Shown one piece after another: positions 14,990 to 23,785 of a stretch of DNA of 64,000 nucleotides (within the stretch, counting starts at the first letter, position 1; the number at the start of each line of letters is the position of its first letter). Made by a program: the position numbers and the translations under genes. The notes under the pieces are model-generated. The model did not search any database. It had not been told where the DNA came from and worked only from the letters and a program-made list of their open reading frames with translations. The stretch is from Cetobacterium sp. NK01. Its GTDB lineage: Bacteria > Fusobacteriota > Fusobacteriia > Fusobacteriales > Fusobacteriaceae. The stretch spans positions 496,001 to 560,000 of the forward strand of contig NZ_JANIBO010000002.1 in the NCBI RefSeq assembly GCF_024506395.1, read 5' to 3'.

Positions 14990-17236
14990 ATGAGACAGGT
15001 TATAAATAGAGCTGGAATAAGGGAAAATTTAGATATAACAAAAATAAGAGAGAAACTTTTAAGAGCTTGTGATAATTTAGAAGTTAATATGGTTGAATTA
15101 GAAAGTCATATAGAATCAATATATGCAGAGAATATAACAACAAAAAAAATTCAGGAATCTCTTATAAATCAGGCTGTTTCTATGACAAGTTTTGAAGAAA
15201 GTGACTGGACATATGTTGCAGGAAGACTTTTAATGATGGAGACAGAAAGAGAGGTTTTCCACAAAAGAGGATTCTCTTATGGAGAGCTTTATAAAAGTAT
15301 AAAAACTTTAGTAGAAATTGGAATTTATGATAATAGACTTTTAGATTATACTGTAGATGAGGTTGAGGAGCTAGAGAAAGTTATAGATACGTCGAGAGAT
15401 ATGATGTATGATTATGCTGGAGCGAATATGTTTGTAAATAGATATTTGTTAAAGTATGATGGAAAGATTTATGAGTTACCTCAAGAGGTATTTATGTGTA
15501 TATCTATGCTTTTAGCTATAAATGAAAAAGATAAAGTAGCTGTAGCAAAAAGATTTTACGAAGCATTGTCACTTAAAAAGATATCTTTAGCCACTCCAAT
15601 TTTAGCTAATTTAAGAGTACCAAATGGAAATCTATCATCATGCTTTATAACAGCTATGGATGATAATATAGAATCTATTTTTTACAATATAGATACTGTT
15701 GCAAAAATTAGTAAGAATGGTGGAGGAGTAGGATTAAATATCTCTAGAATTAGAGCAAAAAATTCTATGGTAAACGGATATTATAATGCTAGTGGAGGAG
15801 TTGTTCCTTGGGTAAAAATTGTAAATGATACAGCAGTAGCTGTAAATCAGCAGGGAAGAAGAGCTGGAGCGGTAACTGTAGCACTAGACTCATGGCATTT
15901 AGATATAGAAACATTTTTAGAACTTCAAACAGAAAATGGAGATCAAAGAGGAAAAGCATATGATATCTATCCTCAAGTTGTTCTTTCAGATCTTTTTATG
16001 AAAAGAGTGGAAGAGGATTTACCGTGGACTTTAGTTGACCCTTATGAAATTAGAAAAAAATATGGTGTTGAACTATGTGAAGTTTATGGAGAAAAATTTG
16101 AAGAGTTATACTTAACTATAGAAAAGGATGAAAACTTACAGTTAAGAAAAGTTATAAAGGCTAGAGAGTTATTTAAAGAGATTATGAAAGTTCAAATAGA
16201 AACAGGAATGCCTTATATATTTTTCAAAGATAGAGCAAATCTAATGAATCACAACAGTCATGTGGGAATGATAGGAAATGGAAATCTATGTATGGAAAGT
16301 TTTTCTAACTTCTCACCAAGTGTAAACTTTAAAGAGGATACTGTTGGAGAAAATGGAGTTAGAACAACAAAATTAGGTGAAGTTCACACTTGTAACTTAG
16401 TTTCTATGAACTTAGCTGAGTTAGAAAGAGATGAGTTAGAAAATATTGTAGATATATCTGTTAGAATCCTTGATAATACAATTGATTTAACAAGAACTCC
16501 TATAAAAGAGTCAGATAAGCATAACTTAGCTTATAGAACAATTGGTGTTGGAGTTATGGGACTTGCAGACTATTTAGCAAAAGAGTTTATGATATATGAT
16601 GAGTCATTAGAAGAGATAGATGAACTTTTCCAAGAGATAGCTATGTATAGTATAAAATCTTCAGCTCTTTTAGCAAAAGATAGAGGAGCTTATCCAATGT
16701 TTAAAGGATCTTTGTGGGATGAAGGGATATTTTTCCAAAAAAATAAAGATTGGTATATGGAAAATTCAAAGTTTGGAAAAGAGTGGGAAGAGGTATTTAA
16801 TTTAGTTAAGATGTATGGATTAAGAAATGGTGAGTTAACAGCAGTTGCACCAAATACATCAACATCTTTACTTATGGGATCAACAGCATCTGTAAACCCT
16901 ACGTTCTCTAGATTCTATATAGAGAAGAATCAAAAGGGTGCTGTTCCAAGAGTTGTTAAACATCTGAAAGATAGAGCTTGGTTCTATCCAGAGTTTAAAA
17001 ATGTAAATCCTCAAACATATGTAAAAATAATGAGTAGAATAGGAAAATGGATAACTCAGGGAGTTTCTATGGAGCTTATTTTTGATTTAAATAAAGATAT
17101 TAAAGCTAAAGATATATATGATACTTTCATGACAGCGTGGAAAGAGGGATGTAAATCAGTTTATTATATAAGAACAATTCAAAGAAATACAAATATAATA
17201 AATGAAAAAGAGGAGTGTGAAAGCTGCAGTGGATAG
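14990..17236 (+). CDS. nrdA: Class Ia ribonucleoside-diphosphate reductase, alpha subunit
   Basis: A 748-residue catalytic subunit that reduces ribonucleotides to deoxyribonucleotides. It has an N-terminal ATP-cone (about 1-90, RQVINRAGIRENLDITKIRE), which senses ATP/dATP. The barrel holds all expected cysteines: C218 (NLSSCF), the thiyl-radical C434 in NLCMES, and C468 (HTCNL). The tail pair C743-E-S-C746 shuttles electrons from the glutaredoxin. The substrate-site loop APNTSTSLLMGSTASVNP is intact. It is the middle gene of the operon, controlled by the NrdR boxes upstream, and its end overlaps the start of nrdB. Confidence 0.96.
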   Translation: MRQVINRAGIRENLDITKIREKLLRACDNLEVNMVELESHIESIYAENITTKKIQESLINQAVSMTSFEESDWTYVAGRLLMMETEREVFHKRGFSYGELYKSIKTLVEIGIYDNRLLDYTVDEVEELEKVIDTSRDMMYDYAGANMFVNRYLLKYDGKIYELPQEVFMCISMLLAINEKDKVAVAKRFYEALSLKKISLATPILANLRVPNGNLSSCFITAMDDNIESIFYNIDTVAKISKNGGGVGLNISRIRAKNSMVNGYYNASGGVVPWVKIVNDTAVAVNQQGRRAGAVTVALDSWHLDIETFLELQTENGDQRGKAYDIYPQVVLSDLFMKRVEEDLPWTLVDPYEIRKKYGVELCEVYGEKFEELYLTIEKDENLQLRKVIKARELFKEIMKVQIETGMPYIFFKDRANLMNHNSHVGMIGNGNLCMESFSNFSPSVNFKEDTVGENGVRTTKLGEVHTCNLVSMNLAELERDELENIVDISVRILDNTIDLTRTPIKESDKHNLAYRTIGVGVMGLADYLAKEFMIYDESLEEIDELFQEIAMYSIKSSALLAKDRGAYPMFKGSLWDEGIFFQKNKDWYMENSKFGKEWEEVFNLVKMYGLRNGELTAVAPNTSTSLLMGSTASVNPTFSRFYIEKNQKGAVPRVVKHLKDRAWFYPEFKNVNPQTYVKIMSRIGKWITQGVSMELIFDLNKDIKAKDIYDTFMTAWKEGCKSVYYIRTIQRNTNIINEKEECESCSG

Positions 17237-18263
17237 AAAAAAACTTTTTAATCCTCTAGGAGATGATTCTTTATCAGAAAGAAAAGTGATAAAGGGAGAT
17301 AGTACAAATATATTTAATTTGAATAATGTTAAATATCAATGGGCAAATCATCTTTATAGAACAATGATGGGAAACTTTTGGATTCCAGAAAAAATAGATT
17401 TAACTCAAGATAAAAACGATTATAAAAATTTAACTGATGAAGAGAAAGAAGCTTATGATGGAATACTTTCGTTTCTAATATTTTTAGATAGTATTCAAAC
17501 AAATAATATTCCAAATGTTTCAGATTATATAACTGCTCCAGAGATAAATTTGATTCTATCAATACAGACTTTCCAAGAAGCTATTCACTCTCAGTCGTAT
17601 CAATATATAATTGAATCTATTCTACCAAAGGAGATTAGAAACTCAATATATGATAAATGGAGAGAGGATAAAGTTCTATTTGAAAGAAATAGTTATATAG
17701 CAAAAATATATCAAAGTTTCTTAGAAAATCCTAGTGATGAAAATTTTGCAAGAGTTATAATAGCTGACTACCTTTTAGAGGCTATATATTTTTATAATGG
17801 ATTTAACTTCTTCTATCTTTTAGCAAGTAGAAATAGAATGATGGGGACTTCTGATATAATAAAACTTATCAATAGGGATGAGCTATCACATGTAGTTATA
17901 TTCCAACAGTTAATAAGAGAGATTAAAAATGAAAATAAAGATTTCTTTAATGATGAATTAATATATGATATGTTTAAAAAAGCTGTGCAGCAAGAGATCA
18001 GTTGGACAAATCATATAATAGGAAATGGAATACTAGGTATAACAGAGGATACAACAGAGAGATACACAAAGTGGTTAGCTAATGAGAGATTGAAAGCTAT
18101 AGGATTAAATCCAATCTACGAAGGGTATGAAAAGAATCCTTATAGACATTTAGAAAAGTTTGCTGATACAGAGGGAGAAGGAAACGTAAAAGCTAACTTC
18201 TTCGAAGGAACAGTTACTAGTTATAATATGAGTTCATCTGTAGAGGGATGGGACGAGTTTTAA
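17229..18263 (+). CDS. nrdB: Class Ia ribonucleotide reductase, beta (radical) subunit
   Basis: A 344-residue di-iron, tyrosyl-radical subunit. It has the iron ligand Asp in FLDSIQTNN, then FQEAIHSQSYQYI with E-x-x-H and the radical tyrosine four residues later (about E117, H120, Y124). The second ligand set is in YLLEAIYFYNGF and RDELSHVVIFQ. The radical Tyr is present, so this is not a class Ic enzyme. The frame extends to an ATG at 17202, but AGAGGAG at 17209-17215 lies inside that extension and favours the GTG at 17229 (VDRKKLFNPLGDD); either way it overlaps nrdA. The ATG alternative would add nine residues. Confidence 0.93.
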   Translation: MDRKKLFNPLGDDSLSERKVIKGDSTNIFNLNNVKYQWANHLYRTMMGNFWIPEKIDLTQDKNDYKNLTDEEKEAYDGILSFLIFLDSIQTNNIPNVSDYITAPEINLILSIQTFQEAIHSQSYQYIIESILPKEIRNSIYDKWREDKVLFERNSYIAKIYQSFLENPSDENFARVIIADYLLEAIYFYNGFNFFYLLASRNRMMGTSDIIKLINRDELSHVVIFQQLIREIKNENKDFFNDELIYDMFKKAVQQEISWTNHIIGNGILGITEDTTERYTKWLANERLKAIGLNPIYEGYEKNPYRHLEKFADTEGEGNVKANFFEGTVTSYNMSSSVEGWDEF

Positions 18264-18267
18264 AAAT

Positions 18268-18302
18268 AAAATGGGATGGTTTTGTTAAGCCATCCCATTT
18301 TT
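18268..18302 (+). terminator. Terminator of the nrd operon
   Basis: AAAATGGGATGG (18268-18279) pairs with CCATCCCATTTT (18290-18301), followed by T residues, directly after nrdB. Because malQ converges on it from the right, it probably serves both directions. Confidence 0.85.
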
Positions 18303-18322
18303 AATGTTTATAAAATTATAAA

Positions 18323-19822
18323 TTAACGTTGATATTTCATTGTAATATCTGATATTTTTTTAGAAAGACCTTCATCTAAAGAATCTTTATTTATTCTCCA
18401 AATCCAGTTATTACCTAAAGTAGAAGGGGTATTCATTCTAGCTGAATCTCCTAAACCTAAGAAATCTTGCATAGGTGCTATTACAAGTTGAGAGTTAGAA
18501 CTCCAAAGAGCTTCAATAAACTTCCAATTTATACTTTCAGATGGGGTATTTTTATTGTTTAAAAAGCTATTAAGATAGCTATCGCAAAACTCTTTATCAT
18601 TTTTATTTACAGTTTCATACCATCCAACAACTGTTTGGTTATCATGAGTTCCTGTATATGCAACACTTTTTTTAGGATATTTATGTGGTAGATAATCACT
18701 TTCTTCTCTTGAATCAAAAGCAAATTCTAATATTTTCATTCCAGGAAATCCAGAATCTTTTAAAAGTTTATGAACTTTTGGTGTAAGAAATCCAAGGTCT
18801 TCTGCAATAATATCTAAATCTCCTAAAGAGCTTTTGATACTATTAAAGAGCTTCATTCCAGGACCATTTTCCCATTTACCAAATCTTGCAGTTTTTGCTT
18901 TAGCAGGAATAGCCCAGAAAGACTCAAATCCTCTAAAATGATCAATTCTAACAGTATCATAAAGTTTGAAACAACTTTTAATTCTTTTAATCCACCATTT
19001 GAAGTTATCTTTTTCAATATATTTCCAATTGTAAAGTACATTTCCCCATAGTTGTCCATCAGAACTGAAAGCATCAGGAGGACACCCAGCAACTTTTGTA
19101 GGTTGTAACTTTTTATCAAAGCAAAACATATTAGGATTTTCCCAAGTATCAGCACTATCAGTAGCTATAAAAATAGGAATATCTCCAATAATTTTTATTC
19201 CTTTATTATTAGCATAGGATTTTAATTCGTTCCATTGCTTGTCAAATAGATATTGTAAGAAAATGTGGAAGTTAATTTCATCTTCAAGTTCAAGTTTAGC
19301 TTTTTTTAAAGTTTTCTTATCTCTAAATTTATAATCTCTAGGCCAATTTAACCAAGAGTCACCATTGAATTTATTTTTGATAGCCATATAAAGTGCATAA
19401 TTATCAAGCCACCAAATATTTTTATTTTTAAAATTATTTAAAGATACCAATGAATATTTATTTTTAAAGTTTAAGAAAGCTTTCTTTAAAACACTATATC
19501 TTTCTGTATATAATTTATCATACTGTATATTTGATATAGAATTTAATTCAGATAAAGATTTAAGATCGTCTTTAGTTAAAATATCTAATTCTATTAAAGA
19601 GTTTAAATCTATAAAATATGGGTTACCTGCAAAAGCGGAGAAGGATTGATAAGGAGAATCACCATAACCAGTCACTCCCATTGGAAGAATTTGCCAATAT
19701 TTTTGATGACTTTTTTCTAAAAAATCAACAAACTCATAGGCACATTTTCCAAAATCACCAATTCCATATTCGCCAGGTAGTGATGTTATATGTAAAAGAA
19801 TACCGCTTGATCTATCTTTCAT
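18323..19822 (-). CDS. malQ: 4-alpha-glucanotransferase (amylomaltase)
   Basis: A 499-residue GH77 enzyme that shuffles glucan chains between maltodextrins in the cytoplasm. It opens with RSSGILLHITSLPGEYGIGDFG. It carries the nucleophile region VRIDHFRGFESFWAIP, the acid/base region DIIAEDLGFLTP and YTGTHDNQTVVGWY. Length is typical. It is the distal gene of the leftward malQ side of the maltodextrin cluster, after the porin gene and a hairpin. The 25-base stretch around its start (19818-19842), with GTGAGGT as ribosome site, is identical to that of the fic gene at 1912. It works with the phosphorylase gene at 26291. Confidence 0.95.
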   Translation of the reverse strand: MKDRSSGILLHITSLPGEYGIGDFGKCAYEFVDFLEKSHQKYWQILPMGVTGYGDSPYQSFSAFAGNPYFIDLNSLIELDILTKDDLKSLSELNSISNIQYDKLYTERYSVLKKAFLNFKNKYSLVSLNNFKNKNIWWLDNYALYMAIKNKFNGDSWLNWPRDYKFRDKKTLKKAKLELEDEINFHIFLQYLFDKQWNELKSYANNKGIKIIGDIPIFIATDSADTWENPNMFCFDKKLQPTKVAGCPPDAFSSDGQLWGNVLYNWKYIEKDNFKWWIKRIKSCFKLYDTVRIDHFRGFESFWAIPAKAKTARFGKWENGPGMKLFNSIKSSLGDLDIIAEDLGFLTPKVHKLLKDSGFPGMKILEFAFDSREESDYLPHKYPKKSVAYTGTHDNQTVVGWYETVNKNDKEFCDSYLNSFLNNKNTPSESINWKFIEALWSSNSQLVIAPMQDFLGLGDSARMNTPSTLGNNWIWRINKDSLDEGLSKKISDITMKYQR

Positions 19823-19852
19823 GAAAATACCTCACTTTTAATTTATTGTAAA

Positions 19853-19881
19853 TGAGGCACCAACGGGAGGAAGGTGCCTCA
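19853..19881 (-). terminator. Intergenic hairpin between porin gene and malQ
   Basis: TGAGGCACC (19853-19861) pairs with GGTGCCTCA (19873-19881), a 9-bp GC-rich stem with an 11-base loop, after the porin stop. Only a weak U-run follows leftward, so it may be an attenuator that lets some transcription reach malQ. Confidence 0.6.
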
Positions 19882-19912
19882 AAAGGGAAATTATTATATA
19901 AAATATATTATA

Positions 19913-21364
19913 TTAGAACCAAACTTCTGCTTGAACTCCAACATTTACTCCATTTTTTCCACTATAAGAGTTTAAATCAGATTGGAAAGATTTTTGATAG
20001 TCATTATCCCATCCAGCCCAAGTAACAAATGTTCTAATTTCAGGTCTAGCCCAGAAGTCATTTGAATTTAACTTAAATGTTGGTGCAAATGTAAGCTTAT
20101 AAAGGTTTCCATCTACATCTTTATTGTTATCTTTTTCCTCTGTTACATAGTAGTAACCAGCTTCAAATTGAAGCTCGAAGTTTTCATTGATTTTATAAAC
20201 TGGTCTAGCTACAACACTAACCCAAGTAGATTTTAATCCGTCAACATCAACAGAGTAATGTTCTCCTTGAGGATTTAAAAGATCTGCATTGTAATTAAAT
20301 TTACTATTTTTATTATGCTGAGCAACAACTGTTGTGAATAAATCCCACTTTTCATTGATAGGTAAAACTCCAAAAGTACCAAGTCTAGCAGATAGTGCAT
20401 CATCTAAATTATTTTCAGCCCATGCACCAGCTTTTCCTAAACCATCTCCTGCATTAAGTCCATAACCAACTTGTGCAAAAATTTTCGAGAATCCTTTACC
20501 ACTCCAGTAGTATCCAGGTGTATTATAGAATATTCCCAGTTGTAAACCATAATCAGCAGCATTATATGTGCTAAAGTCCCCGTGACCATTGTTTATAGTT
20601 CTATTTTCATTATCTTTAGAAAAAGCAGCTCCTAAGTCGAACTCCCAAGAACCGATGTCATATCTAGCAAGTAAATTTACAACATTTAAACCATCCTCTT
20701 TTGAAGAGTTAGAAACAGGACCAACAGAATCATAACTATCGTAATCTCTAGCTATAACTCCTAAATCTAACATTCCATCTCCAATTTTTATATTATCTAT
20801 TCCAGCTCCAGTTCCTGAATAGTCAGTAAAATAGAAATCTGTTATATGGATATCTCTTCTATTATAGAATCTTTTACCAGCCCAAATTACAGATTCCTTG
20901 AAAGCTCCTGAAAATACTGGAAGATTTCCCATTTCAGCATAAGCTTGTCTTAAAGCAACTCCATCATTCCAATCATTATAATCGTCAGTTCCTTTAGCAA
21001 ACATGATATGCCACTTAGACCAAGAACCATTGTCTAGATAGAAATTTTTAACTAATTCAGCTTCAATATAAGTATCGCTTTCGTTACCAAGTCTTCCAAC
21101 TCCATTTTTATTAAATACTTTCCCTTTTTTTAAATCATTATTTGCATTTAAAAGAAGTCCAGATCTACCATATCCATGAAATTCAAAACTTGGATGTTCT
21201 TGATTATACTCTAATTTAGCAATTCTATCCTCTAAAGCTGATACATCATAAGAAGCTGTAACAACTTCAGGAGTTTGAACTACCTCTTTGGCAAAAGTTT
21301 TTTCTCCAACTGTTCCAGCAAGGATGATACAAGATAAAAGTGTAAGAACTTTGTTAATTTTCAT
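19913..21364 (-). CDS. lamB: LamB-type maltoporin
   Basis: A 483-residue outer-membrane porin for maltodextrins. It has a signal peptide (MKINKVLTLLSCIILAGTV..., cleavage near TFAKE), a short coiled coil (VSALEDRIAKLEYNQ), then FEFHGYGRSGLLLNANND and a long run of alternating beta-strands, ending VGVQAEVWF with the terminal Phe needed for outer-membrane assembly. GKRFYNRRDIHITDFYF is the LamB-like channel segment. It is divergent from malEFG with a shared operator region, and a matching TGTTGTA-N7-TACAACA site lies 35-55 bases before its ATG. It is good evidence that the organism has two membranes. Confidence 0.88.
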   Translation of the reverse strand: MKINKVLTLLSCIILAGTVGEKTFAKEVVQTPEVVTASYDVSALEDRIAKLEYNQEHPSFEFHGYGRSGLLLNANNDLKKGKVFNKNGVGRLGNESDTYIEAELVKNFYLDNGSWSKWHIMFAKGTDDYNDWNDGVALRQAYAEMGNLPVFSGAFKESVIWAGKRFYNRRDIHITDFYFTDYSGTGAGIDNIKIGDGMLDLGVIARDYDSYDSVGPVSNSSKEDGLNVVNLLARYDIGSWEFDLGAAFSKDNENRTINNGHGDFSTYNAADYGLQLGIFYNTPGYYWSGKGFSKIFAQVGYGLNAGDGLGKAGAWAENNLDDALSARLGTFGVLPINEKWDLFTTVVAQHNKNSKFNYNADLLNPQGEHYSVDVDGLKSTWVSVVARPVYKINENFELQFEAGYYYVTEEKDNNKDVDGNLYKLTFAPTFKLNSNDFWARPEIRTFVTWAGWDNDYQKSFQSDLNSYSGKNGVNVGVQAEVWF

Positions 21365-21398
21365 AAATTTGACTCCCCCTGTATTTTATTTTTTTGTT

Positions 21399-21419
21399 TG
21401 TTGTAAAACTGATACAACA
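21399..21419 (-). promoter_or_regulatory. Mal operator 1, in front of lamB
   Basis: TGTTGTA (21399-21405) and TACAACA (21413-21419) form a 7-bp inverted repeat with a 7-base centre, 35-55 bases upstream of the lamB ATG. It has the same arms and spacing as the site before malE. Confidence 0.65.
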
Positions 21420-21530
21420 TTTCATACCAATATATTTATAACATTTTTTTTAATTTGTCAATAATAAAACTAAAATTTCTTAAAAAAAACATAAAAATAA
21501 AAAAAAGTACATATTTTTTTTAAAAAACTA

Positions 21531-21559
21531 TTGACTATTGTTAAAAAATGAGGTAATAA
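21531..21559 (+). promoter_or_regulatory. malE promoter
   Basis: TTGACT (21531-21536) is followed after 17 bases by TAATAA (21554-21559). The operator at 21562-21584 starts just past the -10 box, covering the expected transcription start. Confidence 0.6.
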
Positions 21560-21561
21560 TA

Positions 21562-21584
21562 TTGTTGTATTTAAAGTACAACAA
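21562..21584 (+). promoter_or_regulatory. Mal operator 2, in front of malE
   Basis: TTGTTGTA (21562-21569) and TACAACAA (21577-21584) form a perfect 8-bp inverted repeat with a 7-base centre. Its position just after the -10 box implies repression. The likely binder is the TrmB-family protein encoded at 24649, although that link is an inference. Confidence 0.7.
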
Positions 21585-21602
21585 AAATCAAGGAGGGGTA
21601 AA

Positions 21603-22841
21603 ATGAGAAACATTTTAAAAAAACCGCTATTAGTATTAGCAGCAGGAACATTATTTTCAACAATAGCTTTAGGTAAAGCCACTGAAATAACTTTATGGGA
21701 ACAGATGGAACCAGCAGTAAGACCTACTTACATAAAAATAGTTGATGAATTTATGAAAAAGAATCCAGATGTTAAGGTAAATGTAGTTCATTATTCCAAT
21801 GAAGATTTAAGAACTCAGTTTCAAAATGCATCTTTAGCAGGTCAGGGTCCAGATATAGTTTATGGTCCAAATGATAATATAGGAATTTTTATGGTTTCAG
21901 ATTTAATCAAGCCAATTGATAAAGTTGTATCTAAGGATTTAATTCAAAAATTTAATGAAGGAGCTTTAAAAAGTGGTATGTATGATAATCAATTATATCT
22001 ACTACCAGAGTTCTTAGGAAATCAAATAGCTCTTTTATACAATAAAGATATGGTAGCTAATGCACCAAAAAATTGGGAAGAGTTTTTAAAAATAGCACAG
22101 GCAAATAGAGCTGTAGACGCAAAGGACAAAGCTAATTCTAAATATGGATTCCTATATAATGAAAAAGAACCATTTTGGTTTGTAGGATTCTATAATGGAT
22201 TTGGAGGAGAAATTTTTGATAGCAAAAATAATCCTACTCTAGATAACAAAGCTATGGTAGATGCTTTAACTTTTGTAAGAGATATTAGAGCAAAGTACGA
22301 CTTAGGAGAAGCAGGAATGGATTACGATATTGCTTCTCAACTGTTTAAACAAAAGAAAGCTGCTATGATATTAAATGGAGCATGGTCTTGGAAAGAATAT
22401 GAGGATGCAGGAATAAACTTAGGAGTAGCTCCTATGCCAATTCCTTCAAAAAATGGTTATGCATTATTTACAAATGCATCTAAAGGATATTCATTATCAG
22501 AAAATACATCAGATAAGAAAACAGAGGCTTTAAATAAGTTCTTTGATTATATTTTCTCTCCAGAGATAAATGCAGAAATTTCTTTAAATCAATCACAAGC
22601 TCCAGGAATAGAGGCAGCTAGAGAATTGCCACAAGTTAAAAACGATAAATTAATGCAAGATTCAATTGAGACAATTAAATATACTGTTCCTATGCCAGTT
22701 GTGCCAGAAATGAGAGCTATCTGGGATGCTATGAGACCGAACTTAGAAGCTGTTTTAAATGGAAAAATGACTCCAGAAGATGCAGCTAAAAAGATGCAAA
22801 AAGATGCAGTAGACGGAATTAAAATTATTAAAGGTGAGTAA
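21603..22841 (+). CDS. malE: Maltodextrin ABC transporter, periplasmic binding protein
   Basis: A 412-residue solute-binding protein of the MalE family. It has a signal peptide with AxA-like end (LFSTIALGKATE) and no lipobox Cys, so it is periplasmic and not a lipoprotein. Mature features include ITLWEQMEPAVRPTYIKIVDEFMKKNPDV, GPDIVYGPNDNIG, KKAAMILNGAWSWKEY and VPEMRAIWDAMRPNLEAVLNGKMTPEDAAKKM. It hands maltodextrins to MalF/MalG. The ribosome site GGAGGGG is strong. It is the first gene of the malEFG-trmB-lipoprotein-glgP transcript. A hairpin after the stop may raise its expression relative to malF. Confidence 0.93.
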   Translation: MRNILKKPLLVLAAGTLFSTIALGKATEITLWEQMEPAVRPTYIKIVDEFMKKNPDVKVNVVHYSNEDLRTQFQNASLAGQGPDIVYGPNDNIGIFMVSDLIKPIDKVVSKDLIQKFNEGALKSGMYDNQLYLLPEFLGNQIALLYNKDMVANAPKNWEEFLKIAQANRAVDAKDKANSKYGFLYNEKEPFWFVGFYNGFGGEIFDSKNNPTLDNKAMVDALTFVRDIRAKYDLGEAGMDYDIASQLFKQKKAAMILNGAWSWKEYEDAGINLGVAPMPIPSKNGYALFTNASKGYSLSENTSDKKTEALNKFFDYIFSPEINAEISLNQSQAPGIEAARELPQVKNDKLMQDSIETIKYTVPMPVVPEMRAIWDAMRPNLEAVLNGKMTPEDAAKKMQKDAVDGIKIIKGE

Positions 22842-22849
22842 TTAAATTG

Positions 22850-22874
22850 AGAGGTTGGATTTTATCCAACCTCT
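22850..22874 (+). terminator. malE-malF intercistronic hairpin
   Basis: AGAGGTTGGAT (22850-22860) pairs perfectly with ATCCAACCTCT (22864-22874) over a 3-base loop, with little U-run after it. It probably protects malE mRNA or only partly terminates, as seen between binding-protein and permease genes elsewhere. Confidence 0.7.
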
Positions 22875-22894
22875 AAAATTAAAAGGAGACGATT

Positions 22895-23785
22895 ATGAGT
22901 GGAAAAGGAAGACTAGTAGGTAAAAATACACCATATTTATTTATAGCACCAGCTTTTATAGTGATGGCAATAATGGTATTTTATCCTTTAGGTTATGGAT
23001 TTTGGTTATCTTTAACAAATATGAGTTTAAGAACATTTAAAAATCCTGGTTTTGTAGGATTACAAAATTATATTAGAGTATTTCAAGATCCAGAAGTATT
23101 AGCAACTTTTATTAGAACTATAATTTGGACTTTTGTAAACGTATTTTTTCATGTAACTATTGGATTATTTTTAGCAATATTACTGAATAGAAAACTACCA
23201 GGAAAATCTATTTTGAGAGTTTTTCTTATAATTCCTTGGGCAATGCCTCAATATATAGCAGCTCTTACTTGGAAAGGTATGTTTAATCAAAATTTTGGAG
23301 CTATAAATTTAATGTTAGGTTGGTTTGGAATACAAAATCTACCTTGGTTAAGTGATCCAAAGCTGACTTTTTATGCAGCAATAATAACAAATATTTGGTT
23401 GGGATTCCCATTTATGATGATGATAACATTAGGAGGATTACAATCAATTCCAGCGGAATTATATGAAGCAGCTGACATAGATGGTGCTAGTCCTTGGAGT
23501 AAATTTAAAGATATAACACTACCTTTATTAAAGCCAACTCTAACACCTGCAATTATATTAGGAACAATTTGGACGTTTAATATGTTAAATATCATAATCA
23601 TTTTAGCTGGTGGATATGGAAACAAAGAAACACAGATATTAGTAACAGATGTTTATAGATTGGCATTTAATTTCTATAGATATGGATTTGCAGCAGCGTA
23701 TTCAGTATTAATATTCCTATTTTTACTTGTATTCTCTGTAATATATGTAAGAAAGAGCAATATTTTTAAGGAGGAGTCAAGATGA
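22895..23785 (+). CDS. malF: Maltodextrin ABC transporter permease
   Basis: A 296-residue inner-membrane permease with about six membrane spans. The ATPase-docking EAA loop reads LYEAADIDGASPWSKFKDITLPLLKP (about 190-215). It lacks the large periplasmic loop of enterobacterial MalF, as in most other bacteria. It follows malE with an AAGGAGACG ribosome site and overlaps malG by four bases (ATGA), so the two permeases are translated together. No ATPase gene is nearby, so a MalK/MsmX-type subunit must come from elsewhere. Confidence 0.93.
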   Translation: MSGKGRLVGKNTPYLFIAPAFIVMAIMVFYPLGYGFWLSLTNMSLRTFKNPGFVGLQNYIRVFQDPEVLATFIRTIIWTFVNVFFHVTIGLFLAILLNRKLPGKSILRVFLIIPWAMPQYIAALTWKGMFNQNFGAINLMLGWFGIQNLPWLSDPKLTFYAAIITNIWLGFPFMMMITLGGLQSIPAELYEAADIDGASPWSKFKDITLPLLKPTLTPAIILGTIWTFNMLNIIIILAGGYGNKETQILVTDVYRLAFNFYRYGFAAAYSVLIFLFLLVFSVIYVRKSNIFKEESR

